A stretch of DNA of 64,000 bases from Calothrix sp. HK-06 (GCF_001904745.1 NZ_MRCD01000033.1:17743-81742); one strand, 5' to 3'; counted from the first letter of the stretch, positions 35,644-46,004 are shown. Translations and numbers: made by a program. Notes: a model not told the origin generated them from the letters alone.

Positions 35644-36495
35644 GTGATACCAACTTCATCTGTTTGGACTTCAATAAGTCTGCTGTTGACAACTATTGTT
35701 TTACAGTCTTGTTCATCAATGTCGATGGGTAACATAGGTCAAAAAACCGTAACAGAAGTTAACAAATCTGTTACTTATACCGATACTAAAAGCCAGCAAA
35801 AAGATAATCTACCAGTTGCAGAAATTGCTAGACAAGTAACTGTCAGGGTTTTAGCTGCATCTGGTTCTGGTTCCGGGGTCATAGTCGCGCGTAAAGGTAA
35901 AACATACACTGTATTAACTTGTCAGCATGTACTGGATGTTGATAAAAATGGTAAATATAATGTTTTATCTGCTGATGGTAAAACATACCAAACGCGCTTA
36001 AAATCTATGAGTAATCCCAAAAAAGTAGATTTAGCTTTGATTGAATTTGATAGTCAGAATGATTATAAGGTGGCAACTTTAGGTAACTCAAATTTACTCA
36101 CCAATAACTCTCCAGTTTATGCTGCTGGTTTTCCTAATTATCATACAGTTAGCAAAGATGAAATTGAAGATACGCGCGAGTGGGGTACAAAAGCATTTAC
36201 CTTTACAGATGGTAAAGTTTCAATGGTGTTGAATAATCAATCTTTGCCCGATGGTTATAGTTTTGGTTATACGAATGATGTTAAAGTTGGTATGAGTGGA
36301 GGGCCTGTATTAAATGCCAAGGGAGAACTAGTAGGTATCAACGGAAGGTTAAAATTTCCTATACAAGGAATTGAGGTATTTACATTTACAGATGGCACTA
36401 AACCTTCACAAGAAATTTTTGAACAAATGGAACCTTTAAGTTGGGCAATTCCTATTGTTGTTTTCCGACAATTAGCTGAAGAATCTTTAAATTAA
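35644..36495 (+). CDS. Trypsin-like serine protease lipoprotein
   Basis: 283 residues from GTG 35644. The signal ends in LTTIVLQSC, a lipobox, so the mature protein is lipid-anchored at a Cys near residue 23. The triad of a DegP/trypsin-like peptidase is present: YTVLTCQHVLDVD (His), KKVDLALIEFD (Asp) and VKVGMSGGPVLNAKGELVGI (Ser). No PDZ domain is attached. Located after COP23 in the TPS locus it could process the exported TpsA or COP23 protein (inference). Confidence 0.85.
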   Translation: MIPTSSVWTSISLLLTTIVLQSCSSMSMGNIGQKTVTEVNKSVTYTDTKSQQKDNLPVAEIARQVTVRVLAASGSGSGVIVARKGKTYTVLTCQHVLDVDKNGKYNVLSADGKTYQTRLKSMSNPKKVDLALIEFDSQNDYKVATLGNSNLLTNNSPVYAAGFPNYHTVSKDEIEDTREWGTKAFTFTDGKVSMVLNNQSLPDGYSFGYTNDVKVGMSGGPVLNAKGELVGINGRLKFPIQGIEVFTFTDGTKPSQEIFEQMEPLSWAIPIVVFRQLAEESLN

Positions 36496-36508
36496 TTGCC
36501 TGCAATAT

Positions 36509-36631
36509 TGTCATACTGAACGCTGTGTAAAGCGAAGCTTTTCCCGTAGGGTAGCATCTAGCAAATATTAATACCTATATTGTCATGCTGAACATAGTGT
36601 AAAGCGAAGCTTTTCCCGTAGGGTAGCATCT
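36509..36631. repeat. Two copies of a 51-bp repeat
   Basis: TGTCATRCTGAAC...AAAGCGAAGCTTTTCCCG...GTAGCATCT occurs at 36509-36559 and 36581-36631 with few changes. Parts recur in the MITE at 58190-58355. It fills the gap after the protease gene. Confidence 0.75.
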
Positions 36632-36731
36632 AAGATACGCTCAAACTCTAGATTATTCGCTAGGCTCAGAATTACAATTTATACCTTATCCGACTTTTCA
36701 AACAAGCTTTAAGATTCTGAGCGTAGCGAAG

Positions 36732-36818
36732 AATGACAAGTAATATTTTATATAATTTACTAACTGAAGACAAATAATGACAAGTAATATTTTATATTAA
36801 TTTACTAACTGAAGACAA
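36732..36818. repeat. Tandem duplication at the 3' end of the glycosyltransferase gene
   Basis: A 42/43-base unit (AATGACAAGTAATATTTTAT then ATTTACTAACTGAAGACAA) is present twice, 44 bases apart. The right copy contains the last codons of the glycosyltransferase gene, so the left one is a duplicate of the gene end, made by slippage or recombination. Confidence 0.85.
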
Positions 36819-37849
36819 GTTGGGATAAATATATCTAAAAAACTTTGGTTCCAATAAGCAAATTTTTCTGCTTGTTTTTTAGCTTTTTGAGTAATTTCTG
36901 ATAAATTATAAATAGAATTTATTAAATTTTCTTTAGTTAACGGTTCAGGTGAAATTGCCACTTCTAGCTCTAATAGTGCTTTTGCTGTGTGCCACTTCTC
37001 CATATCTGTAGGGAAGACCATTTGGGGAATTCCAGCAAGCAAACAAGCAGCAGATGTAATGAAACCACCATGATGTATTGCTAAAGATTTTTCTCCCAAG
37101 ACTATTTTTAAATCATCAAAAATGCATTCTGGTTTGAGGGTATCTATTACCAGCGAGTAATTTTGCCATTCTGGCTTTAAATATCCCCATGCTTTTCCAT
37201 GTTCGTTACCAAGTTGTGGAAACGGCGCCATATGAATACCAACATACTCTGCCTGCGTGCGCGCGTCTTTATAAGGGTCTAGTTCTGGAATTGAAAAAAT
37301 AAAAGCACGGTCTCCATTGAGTAATTCACCAAGGGGAGCGTCAAAACCAGTTACTTGTTTAACTGTTTGAGCGACTTGTGCTTGACGATGAATGGCTTCA
37401 ATTGGTATATTCAGAGGTCTAATTGGAGGAAAATCTCCAACAGGTGGGATACAAAATCCATTTCCCACTACGACCGTTGGCACAACTCCTTTTGCTGCAA
37501 GAACCAAAGCAGGTGCAAAATCAGCCACAATCAAAGATGGTCGTACTAAATTTATGACGTTTTGCCATGCTTTGAGGTGGAAACTAAATAGAAAAGGTGT
37601 GCTGAAGCCAAATATATATAGTATGTCAGTGAACAAATAAGATTTATCGTCGTCTTTGTCGTCAAGAAAACGTAATGTTGCTAAGGGCGCCTGTAGTATT
37701 TTACCAGGGAGACTTACACCTTTAATTCCAGGGTTTTGCAGTGCAAAAACTGGCTCCATTCCGCAATCTTTCAATTTTTGACCGATTGCGGCAAGTAAGT
37801 GCAAGTGTCCTTGTCCTCCACCGATTTCCCATGCTAACAACACTTTCAT
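36797..37849 (-). CDS. Glycosyltransferase, UDP-glucosyltransferase-like (GT-B)
   Basis: 350 residues from ATG 37849 (TTG 37858 is an alternative). The start MKVLLAWEIGGGQGHLHLL is the N-terminal loop of GT-B glycosyltransferases acting on lipids or small molecules. The nucleotide-sugar region has EKSLAIHHGGFITSAACLLAGIPQMVFP split over the usual HHGG...AGIP motif. The acceptor cannot be predicted. It stands alone, with repeats on both sides. The 3' end is duplicated downstream (36732-36773), which does not affect the frame. Confidence 0.8.
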   Translation of the reverse strand: MKVLLAWEIGGGQGHLHLLAAIGQKLKDCGMEPVFALQNPGIKGVSLPGKILQAPLATLRFLDDKDDDKSYLFTDILYIFGFSTPFLFSFHLKAWQNVINLVRPSLIVADFAPALVLAAKGVVPTVVVGNGFCIPPVGDFPPIRPLNIPIEAIHRQAQVAQTVKQVTGFDAPLGELLNGDRAFIFSIPELDPYKDARTQAEYVGIHMAPFPQLGNEHGKAWGYLKPEWQNYSLVIDTLKPECIFDDLKIVLGEKSLAIHHGGFITSAACLLAGIPQMVFPTDMEKWHTAKALLELEVAISPEPLTKENLINSIYNLSEITQKAKKQAEKFAYWNQSFLDIFIPTCLQLVN

Positions 37850-38015
37850 TGTATCCAATTCTTATGATTTTTTTAAGAAATTAAATGTAATGTACAAAAA
37901 TACTATAATATATTAACCACATAATCCGTTAACGAAGTTTTCCCGCAGGGTAGACACAAAGAACACAAAGGTAAGAGAGTTTAAGACAAAAATAAAATAG
38001 TTGCTGTTTGTAAAA

Positions 38016-40250
38016 ATGGAACAAAACTTTATAAATGCCAGTGTTTCTCCTCAAACTCATACATTTCGTCCTGGTAGTCAGTCGGTTGCATTTAAAGTCA
38101 TTGTTATAAATGACAGTGACCAACATGCTGATTTTAAACTTGAAGTTATTCCAGCAGGCGCCAGTCCAACGAGTAATCAATGGTATCGTCTTTCACCAGA
38201 AATTTCTGCGGCAAAACCACCTGGTAGTAGTACAGAGTTTCAAATAATTATCTTTGATTCTCCAATTCCTGGATTTGTTGGGACAGCAAGTCTTAGAATC
38301 AGAATTGTGTCACCACGCTTACGTCAAGAACGAACACTTGTAGTGCATCTGAGAATTGAGGCAGATGACAAAGTAAAATCTGTAAGTGTGGAATTGCCAG
38401 TACAAAAGTTTCAAGTTTATCCTCGCAATACGGCAAATATAGCTGTGCGGTTGCGAAACTGGAGTCATAAACCCATTGATGTAGTGTTACGTCTTACGGG
38501 TATTGAAGCATCTTGGCTAAATGGTGGTGCAGAAAGACGTTTATTGTTAGAAGCTAACACTCAGTTAGAAACAATTTTCCCATGTCAACCTCCATCTTCA
38601 AATCAAGCACTAAGTCGAGAGTACCCTTTTACTGTACAAGCGACAAGTCGAGATAGTTATTCTAATAGTACACAAGGTTTGTTAGAAGTTTTGCCAGTGG
38701 GTTTTGTTGAGTTCAAAGCAACACCTTCACAACTAACTATTCCTCGTCGAGGTTGGTGGATTCCTGATTGGAAGTCAAATTCTGCAACTTTTGATTTATT
38801 ATTTAAGAACGTTAGCAATTTACAACAGCAAGTAGATATTCAGCTACAAGGAGCAAACTATCGTCAATGTAGTTCCAAATTATTCCCTGAATATGCTGAA
38901 CTACCTTTAGGACAAACAACCAACGTTAAATTGCAAGTCAAAACCAAACGTCCTTGGGTTGGATGGTTAAAAACTTTGCGCTTTGATGCTAAAGCTATAT
39001 TATCAGACCAAAGATTAGGCGGCGCCGACCCTACAACTCAAGCTTTAGAATTAAAAGTATTGCCTATTTTACCTTTATGGCTGCAATTAGCTTTAATTGC
39101 TTTACTATTATTATTACTGTCTTTACTATTTAAACCAGAACTAGTTGCACATACAGATTCGATAAATGTAGTTCGTTTTAGTGCAGATGCTCTTTCGGCT
39201 GTTAGTGGCTCAAATGATAGCACAGTTAGACGTTGGCGAGTTAATGGCAGCAAGCTAGACCCTGAAGGAGAAAGTCAAACCCAAAAAGTCAAGGGTATAT
39301 TGGGAGAAACCAAGGGAGAAGTATTTTCATTAAGATTTGACCCACATAAAAACAATCGTGTTGCTGCTGGGATGAAAAATAGCGTCATTCAACTATGGAA
39401 TGTTGCCAAACGCGAAAAAGAAGCAGAGCTAAAACTTCCAGATTTTCTAGGTAAAACCGATAAAGTATTTGACTTAGTATTTACTCAAAACGACAAACGT
39501 TATTTAATTAGTGGTTATCCAAATCGTAAAGTACTCGTATGGGTAAGAGATTCTGCTACAGAAGAATTTCAACCACAACCACAAAGAATTATTAATATAG
39601 ATTATGATGTATACTCTATGGCTTTAAGCCGCGATGACAAAACTTTAGCGGTGGCTGGAAATTTTAAATCTTTGACTTTACTCGATTTAAACAAACTTAA
39701 TACTCTTCCTCAACAAAATAATAACCTAACCAAAGATGATTTAGTTAAATTAAATCTCAGCAAAGGAAAATTCTCTGTAGCGGATGATAATATTGGTTAT
39801 GGAAGTAATGACCGAATTTTTAGCGTTGCATTTTCACCTCAAAACTCTAACCTCTTGGCAACCGCTGACTCAGACGGATATATTACAATATTAGATTATC
39901 AATGCCAGAACTCTACCAAACCAGACCAACAGCAAGTACTACATCAAAAACAATGCGAACGCGCGCGTTGGCAAGTTTCTTCTGGAGCAGTTCGTAGTAT
40001 TGCTTTTACTAGCGATGGTAAAAAGTTGGTCAGTGCTGGTGATGATGGACGAGTATTAGTTTGGCAACTTACGAGTGAAGGTAAGCTAAGTACCGAAGCT
40101 GTTAAAGGCAAACAAATAGCGAAAAGAGACCATCTTATTAACAGCATCGATATTAATAGCCAAGGAGATATGGTTATTATAGGTGGTGAAGAATGCGAGA
40201 AAAGACAAAACGGCAAAAAATGTCTACCACACTTAATTCCCCTTAACTAA
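38016..40250 (+). CDS. Membrane protein with Ig-like domains and WD40 repeats
   Basis: 744 residues from ATG 38016 (TTG 38001 is less likely). Residues about 1-345 form three Ig-like/COG1470-type modules (FRPGSQSVAFKVIVINDSDQ, NTANIAVRLRNWSHKPIDV). A hydrophobic helix (LWLQLALIALLLLLLSLLF) spans about 350-370. The rest is a WD40 propeller with several recognisable blades (AHTDSINVVRFSADALSAVS, VRSIAFTSDGKKLVSAGDDG). It is 14 bases before a second membrane protein with the same plan minus WD40. It probably acts as a membrane scaffold. The partner is unknown. Confidence 0.75.
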   Translation: MEQNFINASVSPQTHTFRPGSQSVAFKVIVINDSDQHADFKLEVIPAGASPTSNQWYRLSPEISAAKPPGSSTEFQIIIFDSPIPGFVGTASLRIRIVSPRLRQERTLVVHLRIEADDKVKSVSVELPVQKFQVYPRNTANIAVRLRNWSHKPIDVVLRLTGIEASWLNGGAERRLLLEANTQLETIFPCQPPSSNQALSREYPFTVQATSRDSYSNSTQGLLEVLPVGFVEFKATPSQLTIPRRGWWIPDWKSNSATFDLLFKNVSNLQQQVDIQLQGANYRQCSSKLFPEYAELPLGQTTNVKLQVKTKRPWVGWLKTLRFDAKAILSDQRLGGADPTTQALELKVLPILPLWLQLALIALLLLLLSLLFKPELVAHTDSINVVRFSADALSAVSGSNDSTVRRWRVNGSKLDPEGESQTQKVKGILGETKGEVFSLRFDPHKNNRVAAGMKNSVIQLWNVAKREKEAELKLPDFLGKTDKVFDLVFTQNDKRYLISGYPNRKVLVWVRDSATEEFQPQPQRIINIDYDVYSMALSRDDKTLAVAGNFKSLTLLDLNKLNTLPQQNNNLTKDDLVKLNLSKGKFSVADDNIGYGSNDRIFSVAFSPQNSNLLATADSDGYITILDYQCQNSTKPDQQQVLHQKQCERARWQVSSGAVRSIAFTSDGKKLVSAGDDGRVLVWQLTSEGKLSTEAVKGKQIAKRDHLINSIDINSQGDMVIIGGEECEKRQNGKKCLPHLIPLN

Positions 40251-40264
40251 GTAAGGATAATGGA

Positions 40265-42544
40265 ATGTACAACCAATCTACTAACGTACTGAAAACTATA
40301 ATTAATCCCCCTGATGTTTTATTAGGGATGCCAGGTGATACTTTACAATTACATGTAATTATCACTAATCAAGGCAACCGAGATGCTCGGATATATGTTT
40401 ATTTTGATGAAGTATTCCAAAATTTAATTCAATCGAAAAACCCTTTACAGGAATGTCTTTCGTTAGCTTCTCAAAAAAGCTATGAAGTTTCCTTTGAGTT
40501 TCAAATTCCCACAAACACCCCACCAGGCACATACGATTATAGACTTATTGTTGATGCTCCCGAAGATTATCCCGAAGAAACACCCATCTCGTTTCCCCTA
40601 CAAATTCAGGTATTAATTAAAGAGCAAACAGTAAGACGTGGAATAGATGACCCCACCTTTACAATAAAACCTGCCACCAACCCCAACAACCCTTTAATAT
40701 ATAAACCCAGTCAACCATTAGTACTAACAATAACAGTTAATAATCGTTGCCAACAAGTAGACCGTTTCCGTTTAACTTGTCCAGACTTAGACGAAACGTG
40801 GTTTACAATTCGTTATCCAAGAACAGGTTATGAAGCAGTAGGGGTACTGTCAGCAGAAAATGGATTAGAGTTAAACGACTATTCTCAAGGAGAAATTACA
40901 CTTGAGTTTCATCCAACTGCGGATGCTTTCGCTGGTACATATCCACCTACGATACAATTATTCTCTCAAAATCGACCAGATTTAATATTGTTAGATTTGG
41001 TTTATATCAAAATTCACGAAGTTTATAATTTAGACGTAGAATTAAATACAATTTTAGGAAAAGTTAGCCGCACTACAGGAAAGTATGAGCTAAAATTAGC
41101 TAATAGAGGAAATACTGAACGTGAACTATTACTCGGCGCCAAAACTCAAGATGAAGAAGAGTTATGTAGTTATAAATTTGAGCCATCAAAAATTAAATTA
41201 TTACCAACAAAAAGCGCAAATATAAATTTAGAAGTTTCACCAATTAGTTGGTGGCGCCAACCCTGGTTAGGTTCAGGATTATTTATCAACTTCCAAATTG
41301 AAATTCATGACTACAAACAATTACCTTTGCCAGATAAGTTACCTCAAGGAATTTTAATATGGAAAGCGCGTCCTTGGTGGCAATTTTTACTGCTATTATT
41401 ATTAATTTTAGGAATATTAGGAGGCAGCGCATTTATAATTTGGCGCCTGTTAAATCCAGAACAGCCAAAAATAGTTGATTTCAAATCAACTAGTTCGAGT
41501 TATCAAGAAGGAAATGTAATAAGTTTAAACTGGAAAATTAGTAATATTAATGAATTAGACAAGGTTAAATTAATTACAGAAAATGGAGAAACAAAAGAAG
41601 AATCATATAATTTTAAGAGTAAAACATCAAATAAGTTGAATGACGAAAAAACCTGTCAAAAACAGAACGATACTCTAAACTGTAATAATTTTATCACTGA
41701 TGCTAAACAACCAGGTAAATATACATTTAGACTAGAAGCATATAACACAAAAGGTAATAAAGCAGACGAAAAAAGTACACCCCCAGTAGAAATAAAATTA
41801 CTACCAGTTCCAGAAGTAATCAGTGACACATTTAAAGCAGATAAAGCTCAGTATCAAAAAGGTCAACAAATAAATTTAAGTTGGCAAATTAGTAATTTAG
41901 AGCAGTTAGCTAGTCTTGAAATTATTAATAAACAAGAAAATGGGACATTAGTTTCTATTAGTAAATATGATTTTAGCAATGGTATTCCAGCCCAACTACA
42001 AAAACAATGTTCAAAAAGTAAAAATTTAACTTGTCAAAACGTGCCAATAACAGCCAGCGCACCAGGAAAATATACTCTAATACTACAAACTACAAGTAAA
42101 TCACCTTTCCCAAATCCCAATAATACTAAATCTTCTAATCCAATTAATATTAACGTTACATCAAAACCATTTGATATAGAATTTTTCGGAATTAACGATA
42201 ATGAGCAATCTACTCAACCTTTTGCAGAAAATGCAGAGGTAAAACTTAGCTGGAGAGTTAAAGCTAACCCACAAGACGTTACTGTGACTCTTTCTCATTC
42301 TGGTAAAAAAGTAAATATTATAGGTTCCGAAAAGATTATAGTAATTCCCGAAGTCGGAATTACAGTAGAAGACAATTATAAACAGCAACAACCCATTACC
42401 AGAAAAATAAATATTATTATTCCTAAACCAAAAGACACCCCACCTCCAGTAGCTCCAATCCCCAGTGTTCCTCAACCACAAGCTACCCTTGTGCAACCAA
42501 ATAATCCACCCAACAATACAACTCCTTCTCCTGGTGGTTTCTAG
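40265..42544 (+). CDS. Large single-pass membrane protein with Ig-like modules
   Basis: A 759-residue protein. The N-terminal 360 residues hold Ig-like modules (PPDVLLGMPGDTLQLHVIIT, TFTIKPATNPNNPLIYKPSQ). A membrane helix (WQFLLLLLLILGILGGSAFI) lies around 370-390, then three similar beta-sandwich repeats beginning VKLISLNWKI-like strands (SLNWKISNIN, NLSWQISNLE, KLSWRVKAN). The end is Pro-rich. The architecture is parallel to the preceding gene. No catalytic motif. Its N-terminal modules also resemble the extension of the tail protein I, hence a possible membrane anchor for the particle (speculative). Confidence 0.7.
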   Translation: MYNQSTNVLKTIINPPDVLLGMPGDTLQLHVIITNQGNRDARIYVYFDEVFQNLIQSKNPLQECLSLASQKSYEVSFEFQIPTNTPPGTYDYRLIVDAPEDYPEETPISFPLQIQVLIKEQTVRRGIDDPTFTIKPATNPNNPLIYKPSQPLVLTITVNNRCQQVDRFRLTCPDLDETWFTIRYPRTGYEAVGVLSAENGLELNDYSQGEITLEFHPTADAFAGTYPPTIQLFSQNRPDLILLDLVYIKIHEVYNLDVELNTILGKVSRTTGKYELKLANRGNTERELLLGAKTQDEEELCSYKFEPSKIKLLPTKSANINLEVSPISWWRQPWLGSGLFINFQIEIHDYKQLPLPDKLPQGILIWKARPWWQFLLLLLLILGILGGSAFIIWRLLNPEQPKIVDFKSTSSSYQEGNVISLNWKISNINELDKVKLITENGETKEESYNFKSKTSNKLNDEKTCQKQNDTLNCNNFITDAKQPGKYTFRLEAYNTKGNKADEKSTPPVEIKLLPVPEVISDTFKADKAQYQKGQQINLSWQISNLEQLASLEIINKQENGTLVSISKYDFSNGIPAQLQKQCSKSKNLTCQNVPITASAPGKYTLILQTTSKSPFPNPNNTKSSNPININVTSKPFDIEFFGINDNEQSTQPFAENAEVKLSWRVKANPQDVTVTLSHSGKKVNIIGSEKIIVIPEVGITVEDNYKQQQPITRKINIIIPKPKDTPPPVAPIPSVPQPQATLVQPNNPPNNTTPSPGGF

Positions 42545-42639
42545 CTGGTGAGTATACTTCAACTAAAGCAGGCGCCTCTCACTATCCGTATTATTTTGCT
42601 AGAATCTACGGCGTATATACAAGTCATAGATAAAGACTG

Positions 42640-43200
42640 ATGTTGAAAGTAATTTTATCGCGTGTGGGGTTAATGACTGTTTGCTGTTTAATGGTTGCCT
42701 GTACACAAGCACAGGATAACCAAGCAACGAGTACTCCAACCGAAGCGGCAACTGCCACCAACGTAACTGCTACACCGACACCAACTATTACCCCCATAAC
42801 CACAGCGACAGCAACACCAACAACAAGCGCAACTCCAACTACTAAAACAGGCGCCGGAAAGGTTATCACCACTCCTTCGGGGTTAAAGTATGAAGTACTC
42901 AAACCAGGTACAGGCGCCACGCCGAAAACAGGACAGACAGTCACCGTTCACTACACTGGTACTTTAGAAAATGGTACTAAATTTGATAGTTCACGCGATA
43001 GAGGCGAACCTTTTGAGTTTCCAATTGGTACTGGACAAGTAATTAAAGGATGGGACGAAGGTTTAAGCACCATGAAAGTTGGCGAGCGTCGTAAGCTAAT
43101 TATCCCATCTAACTTAGGTTATGGAGAACGCGGAGCTGGTGCTGATATTCCTCCAAATGCAACTTTGATTTTTGACGTTGAATTATTAGGAGTTAAATAG
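42640..43200 (+). CDS. FKBP-type peptidyl-prolyl isomerase lipoprotein
   Basis: A 186-residue protein. The signal ends with LMVAC (Cys 21), a lipobox. A Thr/Pro-rich spacer covers about 30-70. The FKBP domain runs from about 75 ([19 protein letters not shown]) to the end, with [36 protein letters not shown] and the final [20 protein letters not shown]. It catalyses proline isomerisation in the periplasm or thylakoid lumen. The active-site aromatics appear conserved. It is single and not clearly in an operon. Confidence 0.93.
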   Translation: MLKVILSRVGLMTVCCLMVACTQAQDNQATSTPTEAATATNVTATPTPTITPITTATATPTTSATPTTKTGAGKVITTPSGLKYEVLKPGTGATPKTGQTVTVHYTGTLENGTKFDSSRDRGEPFEFPIGTGQVIKGWDEGLSTMKVGERRKLIIPSNLGYGERGAGADIPPNATLIFDVELLGVK

Positions 43201-43460
43201 TTAGTTACATGTAGAGACTAAACATTTTTAGTCTCCACAAAGTTTTTGTGCGTGTTGTAATAAAGGTGCCGGGAATAAGCGTCACGCGATAAAATGCTTT
43301 ACACGATTCTTACAAATGAAACAACTAATCTAAAGATTTTAACTGTAACCACAGTAATCTCGTAGTTATAGGTTAATATTAATCGTGGGAATAAGTATAA
43401 TTACATATGTTCGTTTTGGTAAATGTACATATGATGATACAAGTAAATAAGTATACAAGC
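43201..43460. other. Intergenic region, promoter of the lipase gene
   Basis: 260 bases without a convincing gene. In-frame ATG codons at 43407 and 43434 could extend the lipase N-terminus, but they give an unusual leader before the signal peptide. Confidence 0.4.
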
Positions 43461-44507
43461 ATGAAAAAAATTTTTATAACTGTTGGATGTACTGTCATCT
43501 CTGTAATGTCAGCATCAAGAGCAGTAGCAGCGGATTTGAATTTTAGTCAGTTTTTCGTATTTGGTGACAGTCTTTCTGATACAGGTAATGTATTCACTGC
43601 GACTACAGCGCTTGGAAACCCAATACCTGTACCTACAACTACATCAGGACAGCCAGCTTATTTTAACGGACGTTTTTCCAATGGCCCAATATGGGTTGAT
43701 TATTTTGGTCAGCAGATTAGTAAACAACCTACACCTTACCTTCTGAGTCAATTTGCTGGGACTCAAGGAGGTGTAAATTATGGTTTCAGCGCCGCCGAAA
43801 CAGGTGTACAAAGTATAAATGCACCTGTACCTGGTATATTAGGACAAGTAGGTTTATTTAGTACGCAACCAAACGTACCAGTTGATTCAAATGCCATCTA
43901 CTCTATTTTTGGTGGCGCCAATGATTACACTTCTGCTTTTACAAGGGGTATTGCGCCAAATGTTAGTGAAGTAGTTGGAAATTTAACAACTTCAATTAAT
44001 TTACTCGCTCAAAAGAATGCCAAAAATTTCTTAGTTTTTAACTTGCCAGATATTGGTGACACACCTTTAGCGAGAGCTAACAACCTAACTCAACCATTAA
44101 ATGATTTAGTAAAACTGCATAACAGCCAGTTAACAACTGCTTTAAATGATCTTCGTACTAAAAGACCAGATTTAAATATCTACTCAGTTGATTTTAATTC
44201 ATTCTTTAAAACATTGCGTAATAATCCTGGACAATTTGGTTTTACAAATGTTAATGATGCTTGTTTGACTGGCAATAATGCATTAGCAACAAATGTTTGT
44301 AGTAATCCCAATGAATATCTTTTCTTTGATGATGTGCATCCTTCGTCAGCGGCACACAGGTTACTTGCAAACGCAGCGCTAGCATCAATTCACAGTGGAA
44401 ATAAATCTATTCCAGAACCTTCAATGGCATTAGGTTTATTAACCCTTGCTGGTTTAGGCACCGCACGAGTTGTGAAACGTAAGAATAAAAAGTTAATTTT
44501 AAAATAA
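43461..44507 (+). CDS. GDSL/SGNH hydrolase with PEP-CTERM anchor
   Basis: 348 residues from ATG 43461, chosen because it gives a normal signal peptide (MKKIFITVGCTVISVMSASR then AVAA). Block I FVFGDSLSDTGN (nucleophile Ser, about 37), block III IFGGANDYT and the C-terminal DDVHPSSAAHR (Asp/His) form a complete SGNH esterase. The end IPEPSMALGLLTLAGLG plus basic tail is a PEP-CTERM sorting signal, so the enzyme is exported and processed at the cell surface. It belongs to the autotransporter-free group of lipases common in cyanobacteria. Confidence 0.9.
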   Translation: MKKIFITVGCTVISVMSASRAVAADLNFSQFFVFGDSLSDTGNVFTATTALGNPIPVPTTTSGQPAYFNGRFSNGPIWVDYFGQQISKQPTPYLLSQFAGTQGGVNYGFSAAETGVQSINAPVPGILGQVGLFSTQPNVPVDSNAIYSIFGGANDYTSAFTRGIAPNVSEVVGNLTTSINLLAQKNAKNFLVFNLPDIGDTPLARANNLTQPLNDLVKLHNSQLTTALNDLRTKRPDLNIYSVDFNSFFKTLRNNPGQFGFTNVNDACLTGNNALATNVCSNPNEYLFFDDVHPSSAAHRLLANAALASIHSGNKSIPEPSMALGLLTLAGLGTARVVKRKNKKLILK

Positions 44508-44576
44508 GCCGTTGCACCAAACTAATGCACAGGCTTCCCGGTCTGTGCCAAAAAACATATACAGTGAATACACATA

Positions 44577-45055
44577 ATGTATAAAATACTATGCATATTT
44601 TTATTTCTTTCTTTGCTTAGTGTTCGCAAATTTTTTGATGAATATTACAAAGAAGATTATGCATATCAAGTTGCCAAAGATACTTGGATAAGTGATACAT
44701 TTCATCCTCGTTCATGGGTGTTAATACCAAGAGCAGATGAATCATTACTGAATGGTTTTCGTACTGACCCATCTGAGGAGTGGGTAAAGGGGATTTATTT
44801 TTTAGGTGCAATGTTTAAAACGCAAATCATTGTAGTTGATAAGTTACCTAAAACTTATCAACTCTTTGGTTAAGACTTTTAACGAAAGGTAAGGTTTTAT
44901 TGGAAGCGCTTCCTCAAACCCATATTTTACCCTTTAAAGCATTAAATTCATTAATGGGTTTGTATACTAATTTACAAGCTAGTCAAGATTTAGATGCTGA
45001 AGACCAGGAATTAGTCGCGTGGTTGTCACAAATATATCGTCAAGAGATGAATTAG
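44577..45055 (+). pseudogene. Rpn/PD-(D/E)XK-like protein remnant with frameshift
   Basis: The frame starting at 44577 reads YKEDYAYQVAKDTW, GFRTDPSEEWVKGIYFLGAM and KLPKTY, then stops at 44871. One frame over, at about 44862, the text continues STLWLRLLTKGKVLLEALPQ to VAWLSQIYRQEMN and a stop at 45053-45055. Joined, they make a family-like C-terminal half, so the gene has a frameshift by one or two bases and a lost N-terminus. The first 17 residues look foreign. The family is often annotated as Rpn-like nuclease; naming is tentative. Confidence 0.65.
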
Positions 45056-45090
45056 CAACGAATACAACGGATGTAACGGATTATATTGGT

Positions 45091-45118
45091 GTAGAGACGT
45101 TACATGTAACGTCTCTAC
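45091..45118. repeat. Perfect 28-bp palindrome, copy 1
   Basis: GTAGAGACGTTACA followed by TGTAACGTCTCTAC: a perfect palindrome without loop. An identical copy is at 59139-59166. It may form a terminator-like hairpin in RNA. Confidence 0.85.
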
Positions 45119-45314
45119 GGGGATATACTAATGATAAATGCAGAGAATTATTAAGTTTATAGTAAATTTATATTGAGTTAATAAGCGTTGTCAACATGAA
45201 CTAATAACATGTTGATACAGTAGAGGTGTAAGATATTGCGTTCTTACACCTGATTTTAAGCTTTTTAAATTATGTTTAATTTTGCTTAATTTTTTTAATA
45301 TTTATTTAAGATTT

Positions 45315-46004
45315 ATGAAGATTTATCAGCGTCATGAGTGGTCACTGTCAACAGAGCAAGCAATAGCTATTCAGGAACAGTTGAGTGGTGAGGTTATAAC
45401 CGATGATGACCTTAAGCCAAATATCGAGTACGTTGCAGGAGTCGATATGGGTTTTGAGGAAAATGGCGCCGTAAGTCGTGCAGCTGTTGCGGTGTTAAGC
45501 TATCCTGACTTGCAAATAGTTGAAACGAGTATAGCTTACCGTCCAACAGCGTTTCCTTATATTCCAGGTTTTCTCTCGTTTCGAGAAGTACCTGCGGTGC
45601 TGGATGCGTTAGAAAAGCTACAAATCACGCCTGATATAATTCTTTGTGACGGTCAAGGTATTGCTCATCCACGAAGATTTGGTATTGCTTGTCATTTGGG
45701 AGTTATAGTAGATATCCCGACAATTGGTGTAGCAAAATCTTTGCTTGTTGGTAAACATGAACCTTTGGCTGATGTAAAGGGTAGCTGGCAACCTTTGATT
45801 TATAAAAAACAAACGGTTGGTGCAGTGGTACGTACACGAGTAGGAGTGAAACCTGTTTATGTTTCACCTGGTCATCGTATCAGTTTGCCTACAGCTATTG
45901 ATTATGCGTTGTGCTGTACTACTAAATATCGTCTTCCAGAAACAACGCGCATTGCCGACCGAATAGCTTCGGCAAGAGGCAAGGTTTCAATTGTGGAATC
46001 GTAA
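45315..46004 (+). CDS. nfi: Endonuclease V
   Basis: 229 residues from ATG 45315; the TTG at 45282 would add an unlikely leader. Endonuclease V cuts DNA (or RNA) next to deaminated adenine (inosine). The family motifs are complete: YVAGVDMGF (metal-binding Asp), [18 protein letters not shown] (with the strand-separating PYIPG wedge) and [19 protein letters not shown] (second metal Asp and DNA contacts), then [10 protein letters not shown]. The usual length is 220-230 residues. It is followed after 49 bases by the FHA operon but is probably separate. Confidence 0.93.
   Translation: MKIYQRHEWSLSTEQAIAIQEQLSGEVITDDDLKPNIEYVAGVDMGFEENGAVSRAAVAVLSYPDLQIVETSIAYRPTAFPYIPGFLSFREVPAVLDALEKLQITPDIILCDGQGIAHPRRFGIACHLGVIVDIPTIGVAKSLLVGKHEPLADVKGSWQPLIYKKQTVGAVVRTRVGVKPVYVSPGHRISLPTAIDYALCCTTKYRLPETTRIADRIASARGKVSIVES

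Noticed and set aside
36509..36631. Two spaced repeats suspected as a CRISPR array
   Set aside because: Only two copies of 51 bases with internal changes, no regular spacers and no cas genes.
42161..42562. 133-codon minus-strand frame at the end of the 759-residue membrane protein gene
   Set aside because: Trp/Asn-rich text without likeness to any family; shadow.
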